Part shown: positions 23,801 to 34,701 of the stretch, one piece after another
Numbering within the stretch: the first letter of the stretch is position 1
Layout of the letters: the number at the start of each line of letters is the position of its first letter
From: Artemisia argyi
Lineage: Eukaryota > Streptophyta > Magnoliopsida > Asterales > Asteraceae
Direction: 5' to 3'
NCBI GenBank assembly: GCA_030686995.1
Contig: CM060687.1
Coordinates: 163,951,323 to 164,015,322, forward strand
DNA length: 64,000 nucleotides
The notes under the pieces: model-generated
Told to the model about the DNA's origin: nothing
Seen by the model: the letters and a program-made list of their open reading frames with translations, nothing else
The model's database searches: none
Position numbers and translations under genes: made by a program

Positions 23801-24349
23801 CCTCCTTTGTCTTTTATAGTCCCAAAATGATCTCCACAAGCTTCTGAGTAGATCCCACCTTTGATACGTGTCAATTATTCAACACCTGTTCAAAAGCAAT
23901 TTTTGGCGCCAATTTCAATTTTTGCAATTTGTTGGCTGTTAAGGTGTGATTGGTGGATTATGAGGTTGCAGGGTCAATTGGGTGAGATTAGTAGGCAGGG
24001 GAGGTGGTATTGGTGTGTTGCAGGGTGTCTACAGGGTAGGGGTGTGGTAACAACTTGTGGGTGTAATAGGTGTCACCTCCTAGGGTAAACCTAGGAGGTG
24101 GGTTTGGTTGAGGGAGTGACAGGGAGTAGGGTGAGGTGGAAAGGGTGCAAGTGGTGGTGAAGGTGGAGGTGGAAGTGATGGTGGGAAGTAGCAGGTGATG
24201 CAGATGGTTGAGGAAGGGGACGGGTCAAACGGTCAACGACCGTTTTTATTTAAAAGGGGTAAAGGGCTTAGTGATAGTTGGGCCTGGTGTTTTGTGTTTG
24301 GGCCAGGTTGATTATTTTGGATATTAAGGATTTGGATTATAAGGATTTA

Positions 24350-25010
24350 AAATGATCCGGTTTGTATTTTTAGCCCAAGGACCAATGTTGTAACTTCTGA
24401 ATTCATGAAGGACTAAACCTGTAATATTTCATAAGTTATCATAAGGACTAATATTGCCAAGTTAGCTAAACCAAAAGACCTATTTTGCATTTATTACAAT
24501 TTAAAACACCCGGGGGACCTTTTATGTAATTTTTTCAAAGTTGAGGGGGTGAAATTGTAATTTCCCATAAGTTATCAAAAAGGTTCCAAATTGTAAGTCA
24601 TGAATTAGTACAAGGGTATTATTTGTAAATTTCCATGTTTGAAAACCCAGGGACTAATTTTGCCAATTTTGTAACTTGAGGGGTAAAAGTTGTCATTTTG
24701 TGTAAACTTTTATCCAGGGATCATTAGTAAACATTTCTGACTTCCCAAGGACTAAAGTTGACTTTTCAATCCAAAATAAACTTCCAGGGACTAAAACTGT
24801 CATTTATTAAACTTGGGGGACCTGTTTTGCCATTTGTGCAATTTTGAACTTCAAGGGTAAAATTTGTCATTTCATGATTCCTGGGGGACTATTGTTGACT
24901 TTTCTTCAAAATGATTTTCCCAGGGACCATTTCTGACATTTCTTGAAAGTTCAGGGACTGATTTTGCCAAGTGTGCAAACTTTGCACGTTTTCCTTTGTT
25001 TTCAGTCCTT
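24350..25010. repeat. Loosely periodic GGACTAA/TTGCCA units
   Basis: Roughly 15 degenerate units of about 30-70 bp, each with a GGGACTA or GGGGACC core followed by TTGTCA, TTGCCA or TTGACT and a T-rich run. The same pattern on the opposite strand fills about 5480-6030 in the solo LTR and 62850-63000 at the right edge, always just inside the hairpin end of the LTR. Confidence 0.7.
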
Positions 25011-25113
25011 TTGCACCTGAAACGTATAAAAACACAATCCAAAGATATTTATAGTATTTATGTCGTATTTCTGTGTGTTTTTAACTGTTTTCGTATTTAA
25101 AATGGAACAGAAA

Positions 25114-25137
25114 TGATGAGTTTTTAGGAACTCATCA
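25114..25137 (-). repeat. Terminal hairpin of the giant LTR
   Basis: A 9-bp perfect stem (TGATGAGTT with AACTCATCA) around a 6-nt loop, exactly at the LTR end. The equivalent hairpins are at 5389-5412 and 62635-62658. Confidence 0.85.
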
Positions 25138-26523
25138 ATACCCCACACTAAAACATTGCTAGTCCCTAGCAATCTATAATCTAATAACAACTTAAAAATT
25201 TAATGGATTTTGATATCTCTTTACCAGACAGCCATTACTTCTGGAGTAGCCAGGTGTAAGAACTGTGGCACACCTGATAACCGTGTGATTTTGAGCAAAC
25301 CACCAGCTGTCAACGGATTTGATTAGTCTTTACCAAAAGCCGTTTGCTTCTGGACTAGCCAACTCTTGATGGACTAAGTCAACATCTTGGTGAGCTGATT
25401 ACCAATTATGGATTTCACTGCCTTTACCACAAGCCATAATCTTGCGGGCTAGCCAACTCATTATCTTTTGAGGATGATGGGGAGTTGAGGAACCATACAA
25501 TTTTGGGCAAATTGCAAGCCAAAACGGATTTGATATATCTTTACCAAGAGCCGTTTGCTCCTGGATTAGCCAATCCTTATGTGTGTTAGACATGGTGGAT
25601 TGATTACCATTTGTTGTATTTAGTGCAAAACACTAATACCAAATGAAAAAATTTTAAATTTTTGGTCATTTTTGGGGAAAAGGGTATACAAAGGTATATA
25701 ATTGATCAAATTCGCCAGAATTTCCCCCCCCCCCCCCCCCCCCACACTTAGAAATGAATATTGTCCTCAATATTCAAAGTCCCGGCTATTATGCCGAATC
25801 CTTGAACGTAAAAAGATAATATTTAAAGCTAAGCAAAGTAATACAACAATTATTTATTTTTGTGTATTTACAATTTTTTATTACATTTTCACAATATATA
25901 CAAGATGTGGGTATTCTACCCCACACTAATTTTTGATTACCGAGTCACTAGTTTGACTCGATCCCGAATTAATTGGTTCATGGGGAAGTGGAGTGGGATT
26001 GCCACTCAAAGATTTGGTGAGAAATTGGAATGGGATTGCCACTCACAGAATTATAAATATTAGGGTAAGGAGATTATTTTTAATTTTTTGTATTTTATAA
26101 TGTTTTTGTATTTTTAGATTTATATATATATGTACAAAGAAAGAAAATTCCTTACAACCGCCCCTTGAAAGGGAATCTAGGTCTGACAGAGCTCAGTAAC
26201 TGTAAACAGCCAACAACCAAATGTTGTAACTGAGGGACTAATCAAACTGCGCAAGTTGTGTGTATAGGAAAAATGTTTTTGTATTTTATATTGTTTATTG
26301 AAAAGAAATATGATACAGTATAAGTAATCACTACCTCCCAGGCTTGTGTCAGGTTTACCACGCAAGCTAATTACTTGTGAATAATTAACTGTAATAAATG
26401 TGTCCTGACAGCCCGGTAGTTGAATGATATAGTATAATATACAAACAAGGATAGGTATTTCAACAAAATACAAAATACAAGTCATAGTAGGCAGCACACC
26501 TCCCCGGCAGCGGCGCCAAAATT
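25138..26523 (-). other. Internal region of the giant-LTR element, non-coding
   Basis: 1386 bp between the PPT-like tract (reads GTGTGGGGTAT on the minus strand) and the PBS. It contains four degenerate copies of a unit with core AGCC-x8-TTCTGGA-x-TAGCCAACTC (about 25225, 25335, 25430 and 25545), a run of about 20 C (25724-25743) and AT-rich DNA. No gag or pol motif is found on either strand. Confidence 0.75.
26501..26518 (-). other. tRNA-Asp-type primer binding site
   Basis: The minus strand reads TGGCGCCGCTGCCGGGGA, 5 nt from the LTR end. It matches the complement of the plant tRNA-Asp 3' end as I know it with one difference. This PBS type is found in Tat/Athila-like Ty3/gypsy elements. 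Confidence 0.8.
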
Positions 26524-29500
26524 TGATTCCTCCCGGACCATACTACTTTTATTTATAAGCTAACCAAAATGGTCAACCGTAATAATAATAAAAGTAAACG
26601 GGCGACAGCCCGGGAGAGGAATACAAGTTTACCAAGGGTTAAAATATCCTTGGATCGTTTATGTCCTGATGAGGCGTGATATCCTGAATACAATGACTTG
26701 TGATTTGTTGAAAGTAATATTAAAAACAGGAATCTGACTGACTAACACTAGGAATGTGAATAGTAAATAGCTCTTGTCACAACTATTTCAGTAAAAACGT
26801 GCAATCAGAAACCCTAAAATGTAAAAGGATTTACAAACGTATGTTTAGGTTCAAATAAACGTAAACGTACAAAACGAAACAACAAATATAATTACAGTAT
26901 GTATTTGCATGCCTTAGGGGCTTAAATGCAAATTAAATAACTTAAAATATTTACTTTATATTTACAAACTTTAATTAAAAGATAAGAAAACCTAAAAACC
27001 TAAAACGCGTATATAAACGTTTAAATAAACGTCTACGTAATTTGATTCCTCCCGGACCATACTACTTTTATTTATAAGCTAACCAAAATGGTCAACCGTA
27101 ATAATAATAAAAGTAAACGGGCGACAGCCCGGGAGAGGAATACAAGTTTACCAAGGGTTAAAATATCCTTGGATCGTTTATGTCCTGATGAGGCGTGATA
27201 TCCTGAATACAATGACTTGTGATTTGTTGAAAGTAATATTAAAAACAGGAATCTGACTGACTAACACTAGGAATGTGAATAGTAAATAGCTCTTGTCACA
27301 GCTATTTCAGTAAAAACGTGCAATCAGAAACCCTAAAATGTAAAAGGATTTACAAACGTATGTTTAGGTTCAAATAAACGTAAACGTACAAAACGAAACA
27401 ACAAATATAATTACAGTATGTATTTGCATGCCTTAGGGGCTTAAATGCAAATTAAATAACTTAAAATATTTACTTTATATTTACAAACTTTAATTAAAAG
27501 ATAAGAAAACCTAGAAACCTAAAACGCGTATATAAACGTTTAAATAAACGTCTACGTACAAAATAAAAAGTGAATACCGTCCAATATAAGTCCCACAAAT
27601 GTGAAAATTACATTTTTGGAATCCTAAAAGAATAAGAAAATTATTAGAATATTAAAACTTATTTTTATACTATGTACTTAATTATTATTTATTTACTATT
27701 TAATAATTACCTAAAAATAAGAAAATCTAAATATTACTTAGAAAAATAAAATTAAAACTTAGAAAAGTTAAAAATACTATAAAAGAAATTTTGAAACTAA
27801 AAATATATTTATTATACAACTATTCTATTTATTACTAATTATTTACTTATTATTTATTTATTAATACTATTATTTAATTATTGTATATACTAAATAAGCA
27901 AACTAAAATCTACAACTTTTTACATAATTCTAAAATACTTATAAAAAGCTAAGAAAAATATAAAAACTATATTTAATATACAAAAATAAGAAAACTTAAT
28001 TTAAAACTATTATTACTTAATTAAACTAATTAATACTAATTTAATTATTATACATACTAAACTTATTTATAAAATTATAAAACTTTTTATAAAACTTCCT
28101 AAGTATCTTAGGAATACCTAAAAAATATAAAAAGTTTGTAAAAATTATAAATAAGCAGATTTAAAAATATATTATTTATTATTTCCTAAAACCTAGTGAA
28201 ACTATATTAATTATTATATATATTAGATGAATAGTAAAAAATCTGAAAAAATTACAGAAAGTATATTTACTTATAAAGATCCTAGGAAAAATAAGTTGGA
28301 GTTGCCAGCTTATCCAGATAAGCTAGAATAAGCCACACAGTTCCAATAAGCCAAAAGGGAAAAAAATGGGTTAAATAAGTATGGAATACCCCTTCCAACG
28401 GAACTGGTGCCCCAGAGCAGTTGGAAGGGGTGTGGGATATTATGCATGTTACTAGCCAAGAGGTCCTAGGTTCGAACCCCACCCACACCCATTTTTTTCA
28501 TTTTATTTTATTTTTTATTTTTCTTTTTGCAAAACTTAAATATAACTAATTATAAGTAACTTTTGAAAAGGAAGCTTTTCTGAATCCCAAGAATAAGCTC
28601 AGGAGAGCTTATTTAGTGCCACAGTTTAAGCTTTTTATGCTTAACTTGGATTTTTCAAATGAAAAGCTTGTCCAAAAGCTTGTGGACTGAACAAAAGAGA
28701 AAAGAAATATAAAAATAGATTATATAGGCTTAAAGAAAGCCAAAGAAAAGAGAAAAGGAAAGGGAATAAGCTGTTTCAGAGCTTATGGATTCATTCAGTG
28801 AGCTTTTGAACTCATAGTCAAGAAATAAGCTTGAAACAATCTTAAGAAAGCTGCACAAAGGAAAATAAAGGAAGGAAAACATGCACACAAGTCCAAAGGA
28901 CACATATTTAACAAATGTGTACAATAAGCAGATAAGTGGAAAATAAGCACAAATATTAACAACAAGCTAGTAGGGGTTCACAAATAAGCTAAGTCCATAA
29001 GCTAGGTCAAAGTAACCAAGCTTATGTAAGCTTGTGACTATGACAGCTTAATGGTGATACAGGGCAAAAACAGGTGAAAATAAGCATATAGTTAAGCTAT
29101 TAAACATGCATAATGAAAATTCACAAAAATATAATAACAAGATAAGCAACAAAACTAACAAACCCTAAGAGGATTTAGACAGAAACTAAATAATGAAAGC
29201 ACAATAAAATTAGACATTTAATCAAAAACCTGAAAAACCAAAACTTTGACTATTTCACAAGAACTAAAAATTTGACTAATATGAGATTACAATCTAAACT
29301 ATGGACTGAAATAATAATAATAAGCTATGAAAACATAAAATTAAGCTAAATATACTAATTATACATTAATATGAAGGATTTGGACTTGTAATTCATAACA
29401 GTGATCAAGTTAAGGTACAAAATTATTGGTTTTGACTTTTTTATGAAATACACAATAGACTTATGGCTTGTCAGGCCATAAGGAACTCTATGCATCATAT

Positions 29501-31710
29501 AACAACCATAACTAACAACCTAGGCTCAACTCATCACTCTACACTAAGCAATCCCAAACAGACCCTTAAATTACACTTGCATATGGAATTCAAGGTTCTC
29601 AATGAAATTACTTACAAAACTGTATCCAACTTCTGTATTATGACATAACAAGCAAAACTTGACAGAAAAACAACAATCATAACAACTTTAAACAAGAATT
29701 AATCACAATCTATAAATACAGTGAAGAATTAAATATTAAGCAACTACACAAACTAATACAAGAACATATAATTTTAAACCTTAAAAACATTTAACAACAA
29801 CAAATAAGCAGGAAAACATCAAAATTAAAGTATTTAAGACAAATGAATAGTAAATGCAAGATTTGAAATAAAAACTTACAAATGAGAAATCAGCTGAGAA
29901 CAAGAAAAACAAGGACAAGGGTTCACCCATTGCTTCCAATAAGCTCCTAATACCCATAGAATTCCAAATTCACCCCTGCTTCTTCATTTCCTTTATTATC
30001 CCACTATTTTTGATTATTTTTCCATTTTCTCTATTTTTTTAATGATTTTTCTAATTTAAAAGACCAAAGCTGTGTTCTATAGTTCAATTGGCTTGCATAA
30101 CTTACAAAGAGTTATGTAGTGTCTATTTGGAACCAGAAAACAACATGGATCAAACAGGAAATTAAAGACTTGAAATTTAAATGACCATTAAGTAAAAAAC
30201 ATGAAATTAAAAGATGGAATCCAATTAAACTGTAAATAATGATATATTGAACTTGTTTAAGGTTTAATACATCACTGAAAGCATTAAATGACATGTAAAG
30301 TAAATGAAAGCAATAAAAATTACACTAAGATTAAACTAGTCTAAATGACAATGGCCTAATGCCAAGGTACCCTGCTTCTATGCCCCTCCTTTGTCTTTTA
30401 TAGTCCCAAAATGATCTCCACAAGCTTCTGAGTAGATCCCACCTTTGATACGTGTCAATTATTCAACACCTGTTCAAAAGCAATTTTTGGCGCCAATTTC
30501 AATTTTTGCAATTTGTTGGCTGTTAAGGTGTGATTGGTGGATTATGAGGTTGCAGGGTCAATTGGGTGAGATTAGTAGGCAGGGGAGGTGGTATTGGTGT
30601 GTTGCAGGGTGTCTACAGGGTAGGGGTGTGGTAACAACTTGTGGGTGTAATAGGTGTCACCTCCTAGGGTAAACCTAGGAGGTGGGTTTGGTTGAGGGAG
30701 TGACAGGGAGTAGGGTGAGGTGGAAAGGGTGCAAGTGGTGGTGAAGGTGGAGGTGGAAGTGATGGTGGGAAGTAGCAGGTGATGCAGATGGTTGAGGAAG
30801 GGGACGGGTCAAACGGTCAACGACCGTTTTTATTTAAAAGGGGTAAAGGGCTTAGTGATAGTTGGGCCTGGTGTTTTGTGTTTGGGCCAGGTTGATTATT
30901 TTGGATATTAAGGATTTGGATTATAAGGATTTAAAATGATCCGGTTTGTATTTTTAGCCCAAGGACCAATGTTGTAACTTCTGAATTCATGAAGGACTAA
31001 ACCTGTAATATTTCATAAGTTATCATAAGGACTAATATTGCCAAGTTAGCTAAACCAAAAGACCTATTTTGCATTTATTACAATTTAAAACACCCGGGGG
31101 ACCTTTTATGTAATTTTTTCAAAGTTGAGGGGGTGAAATTGTAATTTCCCATAAGTTATCAAAAAGGTTCCAAATTGTAAGTCATGAATTAGTACAAGGG
31201 TATTATTTGTAAATTTCCATGTTTGAAAACCCAGGGACTAATTTTGCCAATTTTGTAACTTGAGGGGTAAAAGTTGTCATTTTGTGTAAACTTTTATCCA
31301 GGGATCATTAGTAAACATTTCTGACTTCCCAAGGACTAAAGTTGACTTTTCAATCCAAAATAAACTTCCAGGGACTAAAACTGTCATTTATTAAACTTGG
31401 GGGACCTGTTTTGCCATTTGTGCAATTTTGAACTTCAAGGGTAAAATTTGTCATTTCATGATTCCTGGGGGACTATTGTTGACTTTTCTTCAAAATGATT
31501 TTCCCAGGGACCATTTCTGACATTTCTTGAAAGTTCAGGGACTGATTTTGCCAAGTGTGCAAACTTTGCACGTTTTCCTTTGTTTTCAGTCCTTTTGCAC
31601 CTGAAACGTATAAAAACACAATCCAAAGATATTTATAGTATTTATGTGGTATTTCTGTGTGTTTTTAACTGTTTTCGTATTTAAAATGGAACAGAAATGA
31701 TGAGTTTTTA
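26524..31710 (-). repeat. Rearranged, truncated second LTR of the giant element
   Basis: A first partial copy (26524-27039) is followed by a restart at 27043. The restart includes three bases from the internal side of the LTR junction, so positions 26521-27039 and 27040 onward form a 519-bp tandem duplication. Relative to 19424-25126 the copy from 27043 lacks 1035 bp; the junction is at 28922-28931 in an AATAAGCAG repeat. The copy stops at 31710, 13 nt into the 24-nt terminal hairpin. Otherwise it is collinear and nearly identical to the left LTR. Confidence 0.88.
28393..28493 (+). repeat. Second copy of the tRNA-derived module
   Basis: LTR copy of the 20775-20875 block. Two of the few LTR differences fall here: the T-arm reads CTAGGTTCGAACCCC instead of CCAGGTTCGAATCCC. 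Confidence 0.5.
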
Positions 31711-32752
31711 TAAGGGGCGGCCCCTTCAATTTTAAGGGGGCCGGCACACAATTAAAGGGGCCGGCCACGCTCCCCTGTCAGATTCTGTCAGAAATTTTTT
31801 CCCTATAAATACCACCTCAAACCTGGTATTTTTCTCACATTTTGCACGAAAATTTTCAGTCCCAAACCTTTCCAAACACACTTCTAAATCCTTTGATCAT
31901 AAGTTTATTAGTCTTTGTTTCAAGTGATTCAATCTCTCATCACTCAAAGTGCAAGAGAATAACCCTCCCTATCACAAAGCCAAAGATGTATTAGAGTCTA
32001 GTTAGTGTTCATGTGAAGTTGTGAGTTATGTTTATGTATAAGTAGATCAAGATGATCTTACTTAGTAGTGAGTCAATGAGTGAGTAAGAAGTAGTGGGAA
32101 GAAGTAGTAGTGTGGAGAAGTCATGTAGTTGTGAAGAAGTAGGTGTGTGAATAAGTAGTGGAGTATAGAAGAAGTTGTGAAGTAGTCGTGAAGTCATGAA
32201 GAAGTCGTGAAGTCGTATAGAAGTTGTGTAGTGATCGAAGTCGTGTTGTGAGATTGGTTCTAGCTACTATTAGAACTCGACATTTAACTTAGCGTCGTTA
32301 AATGGTGTAAGCAAAAGTTGTGTAAGGTTTTCTCCGCCAAAAGGGAGCTTGTTGAGTAGTGAAGAAAACTCTCGAGTAGGTGACTCGGGGAGTGGAGTAG
32401 GGCAAGGAAGGCGTCCTTGTAGCCGAACCACTATAAATCATCGTGTCCGGTTTGCATCCTCTTTCTCTTGTCTTTTCACATTTATTCTTGCATTTATCGC
32501 TTTATATCTATGCTTGCAAATATGTGTTGATTGTTGTTTATATTGTCATGATGATTGATTGTGGTGTAGTTACAAGTTAATATTGTGATAGGATATATAG
32601 TTGTATGATATGGTCTAATGGACTTATATATATTATTAACACTTCTCATGTTGAGTTTAACTTAATCAATAATTTGATACAAAACGTTTTAAGATTTTAA
32701 AAGGAAAACGTATTCACATAAAGATCGACCAAAGCTTCATTCATAAAACTAA
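31711..32752 (+). repeat. Left part of a truncated Sirevirus LTR (host of a nested element)
   Basis: The stretch about 32230-32480 parallels the R/U5 portion of the nested Sirevirus LTR: CTCGACATTTAACTTAGCGTCG, then GTGTAAGGTTTTCTCCGCC, ACTCTCGAGT, GACTCGGGG and CCTTGTAGCCGAACCAC. A TATA-like CTATAAATACC lies at about 31804. The 5' end lacks TG, so it is probably truncated. The LTR resumes at 40275 after the nested element. A GTGAAGTAGTC-type tandem microrepeat fills about 32060-32240. Confidence 0.75.
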
Positions 32753-33865
32753 TGTTAATACAAATATCGCCTAAAAACGTTATTTATATTTTACGATATT
32801 TGCTAAGTTTTGTTAATGACAAAATGTAAACTTTAGTTTCTAAGTAAAACATAATTTTAGTTTAAAGACTTACATAATTAGACATTTGCTACATTTTACA
32901 TTTCACATTAAAACACAACACTTTCTATATTTCTTTAAATAGAAAAATGTTAACATCACATCATAAATTTATGGTAAGCTTGTGTGTTTGACTTACCATA
33001 ACCTCTTACACATTTTTGGAAGCTTTCCATCTTTGATTCAATGTGTTTGACTAGAATTTAGTTGATGTGACTTTGGTTGGTTTGGATAAATTTATTGCAA
33101 AACCAACTGCAAGCCTGGCGGAACCCTGGGGGTACACGGGTGGAACCCATCTGAGGGTTCTGTCGTATCCGTCAGACCTGCAGAAGGTCTTGCTATAAAT
33201 ACCAAGCCATATGTTTGAATTTTTCTCTTATCACTCTACATTACATTTTCACACACATTCATTCATATCATTCATCTAACCCTTTAACATTTCATTTTGA
33301 TGTGAAGTTTCTTTTGTAGCAAAGAAGTTCACAAGTTCATATAAAGTTACAAGTATTCAACACAACGTTGCAAGACTTGTTAGCTTAGCATTGTGTAGAC
33401 TTTGTGTAGTTTACACTTCATTTGATTGTGTGTTTTCAGTAGTGATCGGTTAGTATTTTAGTCCTCAAAATACAAAGTGTGACGGGAGTTGTTGTACCCT
33501 TGTAAAAGAACTAACAGGGAGTGGTTGTACCCTTGTAAAAGACCTCGACATCTAGCTTAGTGTCGGTAAACGTGTATAAGCGACGTGTAAGGTTTTCTCC
33601 GCCGGTGAAAGGAGCTTGTTGACTAGTGAAAGAAACTCTCGAGTTGGATACTCGGGGCGTGGACGTAGGGCAAGGAAAAAGAGTCCTTGTAGCCGAACCA
33701 CGATAAATACTCGGGTTGTGGTTTGATCGTTTCTTTCTTTATACTTGCATGTTATATATTGTGTTTGTGTTCATATCTTTGATTAAACGGAAAGTTTCAA
33801 AAGATAATTAAACAAGTTTAAAGTTTTTTAAACGGTAAACTATTCAACCCCCCTTCTAGTTTTCC
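32753..33865 (+). repeat. 5' LTR of the nested Sirevirus
   Basis: Starts TGTTAATACAAATATCGCC. It contains a GGAACCC/GGGTTC inverted-repeat cassette (about 33115-33195), a TATA-like TATAAATACC (33194) and the R/U5 block. It lacks the last three LTR bases (ACA) because a deletion fuses it to pol. Confidence 0.9.
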
Positions 33866-34701
33866 TAGGACTCCAAATTAAACAACTAGAAGATGGTATC
33901 TTCTTTAACCAATCTAAATATATTAAGGACATGCTTAAGAAATTTGGATTAGAAGATTCGAAACCAATCAAAATGCCCATGTCCACAGAAACAAAACTCA
34001 CCAAGGATGAGGAAAGAGAATCCGTAGATAGCACTAAATATTGAGGTATGATTGGAAGTCTACTTTACCTAACGGCTAGTAGACCCGACATTATGTTTAG
34101 TGTTTGTCTATGTGCTCGTTTTCAAGAAGATCCTAAGACAACTCATCTCGAAGCCTTTAAAAGGATTTTTAGATATATTAAGGGCACTACACATTTAGGT
34201 TTATGGTATCCCAAAGGAACGGGAATAGACACCATAGTGTATGCCGACTCGGATCATGCTGGTGACTATGTTGATAGAAAAAGCACAAGTGGGATTTGTA
34301 CTTTTGTTAGACATTGTCTCACCTCATGGTTCTCTAAGAAGCAAACGGCTCTTGCTATCTCAACAACGGAAGCCGAGTATGTTTCGGCCGGAAAGGCGTG
34401 TCAACAAGCTCTTTGGATGAAGCAAGCCCTTGTCGACTACGAAATTCAACTTAACGACATCACCATTCTTTGTAACAACAAAGGAGCCATTGATCTTAGC
34501 GAAAATCCAGTTCAACATGCTCGTACCAAACATATTGAAATCCGTCATCATTTCCTTCGTGATAACGTTCAAAAAGGAAATATCTCAATTAAGAAAGTTT
34601 CTTCCGAAGACAACATAGCCGACATTCTCACAAAACCTCTTAAACGAGAAACTTTTAACCTTCTTAGGCTAGGCTTAAGACTCATGGAACCTACATTGTA
34701 G
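33866..34701 (+). pseudogene. copia pol remnant: end of RT and RNase H
   Basis: The frame begins at the LTR junction with LGLQIKQLEDGIFFNQSKY, the segment after the catalytic YVDD box, so the RT active site is gone. An in-frame TGA stands at 34042-34044, then 217 residues follow with RNase H motifs YADSDHAGD, STTEAEYVSA, TKHIEIRHHFLRD and DILTKPL. Without gag, integrase and the RT core the product could not support transposition. Confidence 0.93.

Larger units (their letters stand above)
19424..25137 (-). repeat. Intact 5.7-kb LTR (3' LTR in element sense)
   Basis: It spans 5714 bp with TGAT/ATCA ends. In plus-strand order it holds: a 0.6-kb unique end, about 1 kb of extremely AT-rich DNA, a tRNA-like module, a 1.6-kb block dense in AAGCTTA/TAAGCTT, a further AT-rich block, a GT-rich stretch (about 23930-24240), a periodic GGACTAA block (24350-25010) and the terminal hairpin. 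No supportable protein gene lies inside; the small open frames here are not conserved in type with anything I know. Confidence 0.85.
19424..31710 (-). mobile_element. Giant-LTR, non-coding LTR retrotransposon
   Basis: Minus-strand element: right LTR (5' in element sense) from 26524 onward, PBS at 26518-26501, a 1386-bp internal region, a purine-rich GTGTGGGGTAT tract, then the left LTR (3' in element sense, 25137-19424). The LTR runs TGATGAG...GGAATCA in element sense. I count about 7 substitutions between the two LTR copies over ~4.67 kb shared. No gag or pol is encoded, so it depends on another element; the tRNA-Asp PBS suggests a Ty3/gypsy (Tat/Athila-like) source. The right LTR is rearranged and truncated at 31710, so the flanking duplication cannot be tested. 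Confidence 0.85.

Noticed and set aside
23861..24088. 75-codon frame duplicated at 30445-30672
   Set aside because: Identity between copies reflects LTR identity, not selection; the sequence is a GT-rich low-complexity stretch.
25724..25743. Run of about 20 C as a G-quadruplex or extra polypurine tract
   Set aside because: A pure homopolymer may be slippage or a sequencing error; with no copy in the window to compare, function cannot be argued.
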